Of a stretch of DNA of 64,000 nt, positions 62,429-64,000 are shown piece after piece. Numbering within the stretch: the first letter of the stretch is position 1; each line of letters begins with the position of its first letter. Source of the DNA: an uncultured Collinsella sp. (GTDB lineage: Bacteria; Actinomycetota; Coriobacteriia; Coriobacteriales; Coriobacteriaceae); assembly GCA_900757495.1 (NCBI GenBank), contig CAAENX010000023.1, positions 62,001 through 126,000 on the forward strand, in the 5' to 3' direction. The position numbers were made by a program, and so were the translations under genes. Under the pieces are notes generated by a model. The model was given only the letters and a program-made list of their open reading frames with translations. It made no database searches and was not told the DNA's origin.

Positions 62429-62905
62429 ACCACGGGAGCGACCGTTTGCAATACCCTCTGACCGGCATCTTCATACCGTTCGCCGAGTATGCCACGGCTT
62501 ACTAAAAAACATGCAGGTGAGGCCGTTGAGCTGCGCAAATGTTAGCTACAGGTGACTTGAAATATAGGGCGATTGAGCGTGCTTGTGGAAAGCGCATCCC
62601 ATTATTTGGCCGAAAAACGGGTCGAACTTTCCCCAGGGAAGCCCGGGGCCGCCATGTGCGCTCCCGAGCCCAAACCTCAGTCAACTCTACATAGATCTCA
62701 ATAGATTTGCCGAGAACTCAAACAGTGCATCTACCTGCGCATTTGAGAACCTAAACTCTCAGAGATAAGAAATCTTATATGAATTGACTTAGATTTTGTA
62801 TATTCCGGCCCATAAGGGGATACACTACATCCTGAAAGACAAGCCGAAGCGCCGCGCGACAGACCGTCGAGGCGGCGCGAACGCAAAAGAGAGAGGGAAT
62901 TTCTA
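62429..62905. other. Divergent intergenic region ferredoxin/dnaK
   Basis: No gene is seen. It holds the GGAAA...TTTCC repeat at 62587-62632 and an AT-rich stretch (62740-62805) with ATAAGAAATCTTAT and TTGACT (62784-62789) that likely carries the dnaK promoter. Neither CIRCE (TTAGCACTC) nor a HAIR-type inverted repeat was found by eye. Confidence 0.55.
62587..62632. repeat. GGAAA...CCC palindrome, distant copy
   Basis: GGAAAGCGCATCCC and GGGTCGAACTTTCC flank ATTATTTGGCCGAAAAAC. It matches the tandem family at 35899-36072, sharing TTTGGCCGAA with its first unit and GGAAAGCGC with its third. Confidence 0.6.
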
Positions 62906-64000
62906 ATGAGCAAGATTCTTGGTATCGACCTTGGTACTACTAACTCCGCAATGGCCGTTCTCGAGGGCGGTTCTCCGACCATTATCGTGAACGCCGAGGG
63001 CGACCGCACCACCCCGTCCGTCGTGGGCTTCCGTGCCGACGGCGACCGCGTCGTGGGTAAGGCCGCTAAGAACCAGGCTGTCACCAACCCCAAGAACACC
63101 GTGTTCTCCATCAAGCGCTTCATGGGCCGCAAGTACTCCGAGTGCACCTCCGAGATCAAGACCGTGCCGTATGAGGTCAAGGAGGGCCAGGGTGGCCGTG
63201 CCGTCGTCGATATCGAGGGCAAGGATTACACCGCCGAGCAGGTGAGCGCCATGACGCTCGCAAAGATGAAGGCCGACGCCGAGAAGTATCTGGGCGAGAC
63301 CGTCACCGACGCCGTCATCACCGTCCCGGCCTACTTCAACGACGCCCAGCGTCAGGCCACCAAGGACGCCGGTAAGATCGCCGGCCTCAACGTCAAGCGT
63401 ATCGTCAACGAGCCGACCGCTGCTGCTCTGGCCTATGGCCTGGACAAGCAGGGCACCGACCAGCGCATTCTGGTCTTCGACCTGGGCGGCGGCACCTTCG
63501 ACGTCTCCATCCTTGACCTCGCCGACGGCGTGTTTGAGGTTCTGTCCACCTCGGGCGACAACCACCTGGGCGGCGACGACTGGGATCAGCGCGTCATCGA
63601 CTGGATGGCCGATAAGTTCCAGCAGGAGAACGGTGTCGACCTGCGTCAGGACCCCATGGCCCTGCAGCGTCTGAAGGAGGCCGCCGAGAACGCCAAGAAG
63701 GAGCTCTCCGCAGCCCAGCAGTCCACCATCAACCTGCCGTTCATCACCATGAACCAGTCTGGCCCGCTGCACCTCAACTACACGCTGACCCGCGCCGAGT
63801 TCGAGAAGATCACCCGCGACCTGCTCGAGCGCTGCAAGCAGCCTGTCACCAACGCCCTGCGCGACGCTAAGCTCAAGCTCTCCGATCTGACCGAGGTCAT
63901 CCTCGTCGGCGGCTCCACCCGTATGCCCGCTGTCCAGGATCTGGTCAAGACCATGACCGGCAAGCAGCCCAACATGTCCGTGAACCCCGACGAGGTCGTT
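62906..64000 (+). CDS. dnaK: Chaperone DnaK, 5' part
   Basis: The first 365 residues of Hsp70, cut by the window end. The N-terminal MSKILGIDLGTTNSAMAVLEGG, VPAYFNDAQRQATKDAG, and the ATPase motif VFDLGGGTFDVSILDL are all canonical. The insert of Gram-negative DnaK between residues 75 and 100 is absent, as in Gram-positives. AGAGGGAA precedes the ATG. The usual grpE-dnaJ-hspR genes would lie outside to the right. Confidence 0.97.
   Translation, partial: MSKILGIDLGTTNSAMAVLEGGSPTIIVNAEGDRTTPSVVGFRADGDRVVGKAAKNQAVTNPKNTVFSIKRFMGRKYSECTSEIKTVPYEVKEGQGGRAVVDIEGKDYTAEQVSAMTLAKMKADAEKYLGETVTDAVITVPAYFNDAQRQATKDAGKIAGLNVKRIVNEPTAAALAYGLDKQGTDQRILVFDLGGGTFDVSILDLADGVFEVLSTSGDNHLGGDDWDQRVIDWMADKFQQENGVDLRQDPMALQRLKEAAENAKKELSAAQQSTINLPFITMNQSGPLHLNYTLTRAEFEKITRDLLERCKQPVTNALRDAKLKLSDLTEVILVGGSTRMPAVQDLVKTMTGKQPNMSVNPDEVV

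Noticed and set aside
62640..62905. CIRCE or HspR (HAIR) operator ahead of dnaK
   Set aside because: Neither TTAGCACTC-N9-GAGTGCTAA nor CTTGAGT-N7-ACTCAAG is present. Only a small unrelated ATAAGA/TCTTAT repeat is seen.

Overview
The window reads as a piece of chromosome from a high-GC Gram-positive gut anaerobe of the Coriobacteriia, most like Collinsella. This is an inference from gene content: many PTS permeases and 6-phospho-beta-glucosidases, a NiFe-hydrogenase maturation cluster, nadABC with a 3H-domain repressor, large wall-anchored surface proteins, and families of short palindromes in almost every gap. No rRNA, tRNA, CRISPR array, prophage or transposase gene was seen. Both ends cut genes: an acyltransferase on the left and dnaK on the right.

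Layout. 1-2.9 kb: acyltransferase-3 N-terminal part, then ribokinase and nucleoside hydrolase. 3.1-9.1 kb: a LacI regulator, then a four-gene operon of a fucose-isomerase-like protein, a split transketolase and an FGGY kinase. 9.3-15.9 kb: luxS, then a BglG antiterminator/PTS/esterase island with visibly lower GC, a DUF4867 gene and a GH1 phospho-glucosidase. 16.2-22.7 kb: a DUF1593 protein and an esterase facing a PTS permease and a DUF4038 (apiosidase-like) hydrolase. 22.9-27.8 kb: mgtA, pyrE and an HTH/superoxide-reductase fusion. 27.9-34.8 kb: RpiR regulator, large GH106-like hydrolase, AraC regulator, GH1 enzyme and a free EIIA. 35-41.9 kb: lipoprotein, HAD phosphatase, then a cobalamin riboswitch ahead of a 1514-residue surface protein. 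42-48 kb: hypE, hypD, hypC, hypF, nikR and a small coupled ORF, all on the minus strand. 48.2-57.7 kb: thioredoxin, an unknown protein, an AgrA/AgrC-like two-component pair and a 2068-residue adhesin-like protein. 58-64 kb: nadA, nadB, nadC, niaR, a ferredoxin and dnaK.

How the parts may work together. Four sites carrying the core TGTTTACT, three of them sharing the 11-mer TTYAGTAAACA, lie upstream of the isomerase/transketolase operon and in the divergent esterase/PTS promoter region. This suggests one LacI-type regulon for a plant glycoside. The enzyme set (isomerase, kinase, two-subunit transketolase, DUF4038 hydrolase) matches the published D-apiose transketolase route. Two EIIBC permeases lack an EIIA domain and probably share the free EIIA at 34.3 kb.

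Most unusual items: (1) a roughly 150-bp intergenic element in two copies whose helices covary; (2) palindromes with unrelated self-complementary arms around a common GGGAC core; (3) a B12-riboswitch-controlled surface protein with an alpha/alpha-toroid-like domain; (4) an HTH regulator fused to a desulfoferrodoxin-type domain with its iron ligands intact.
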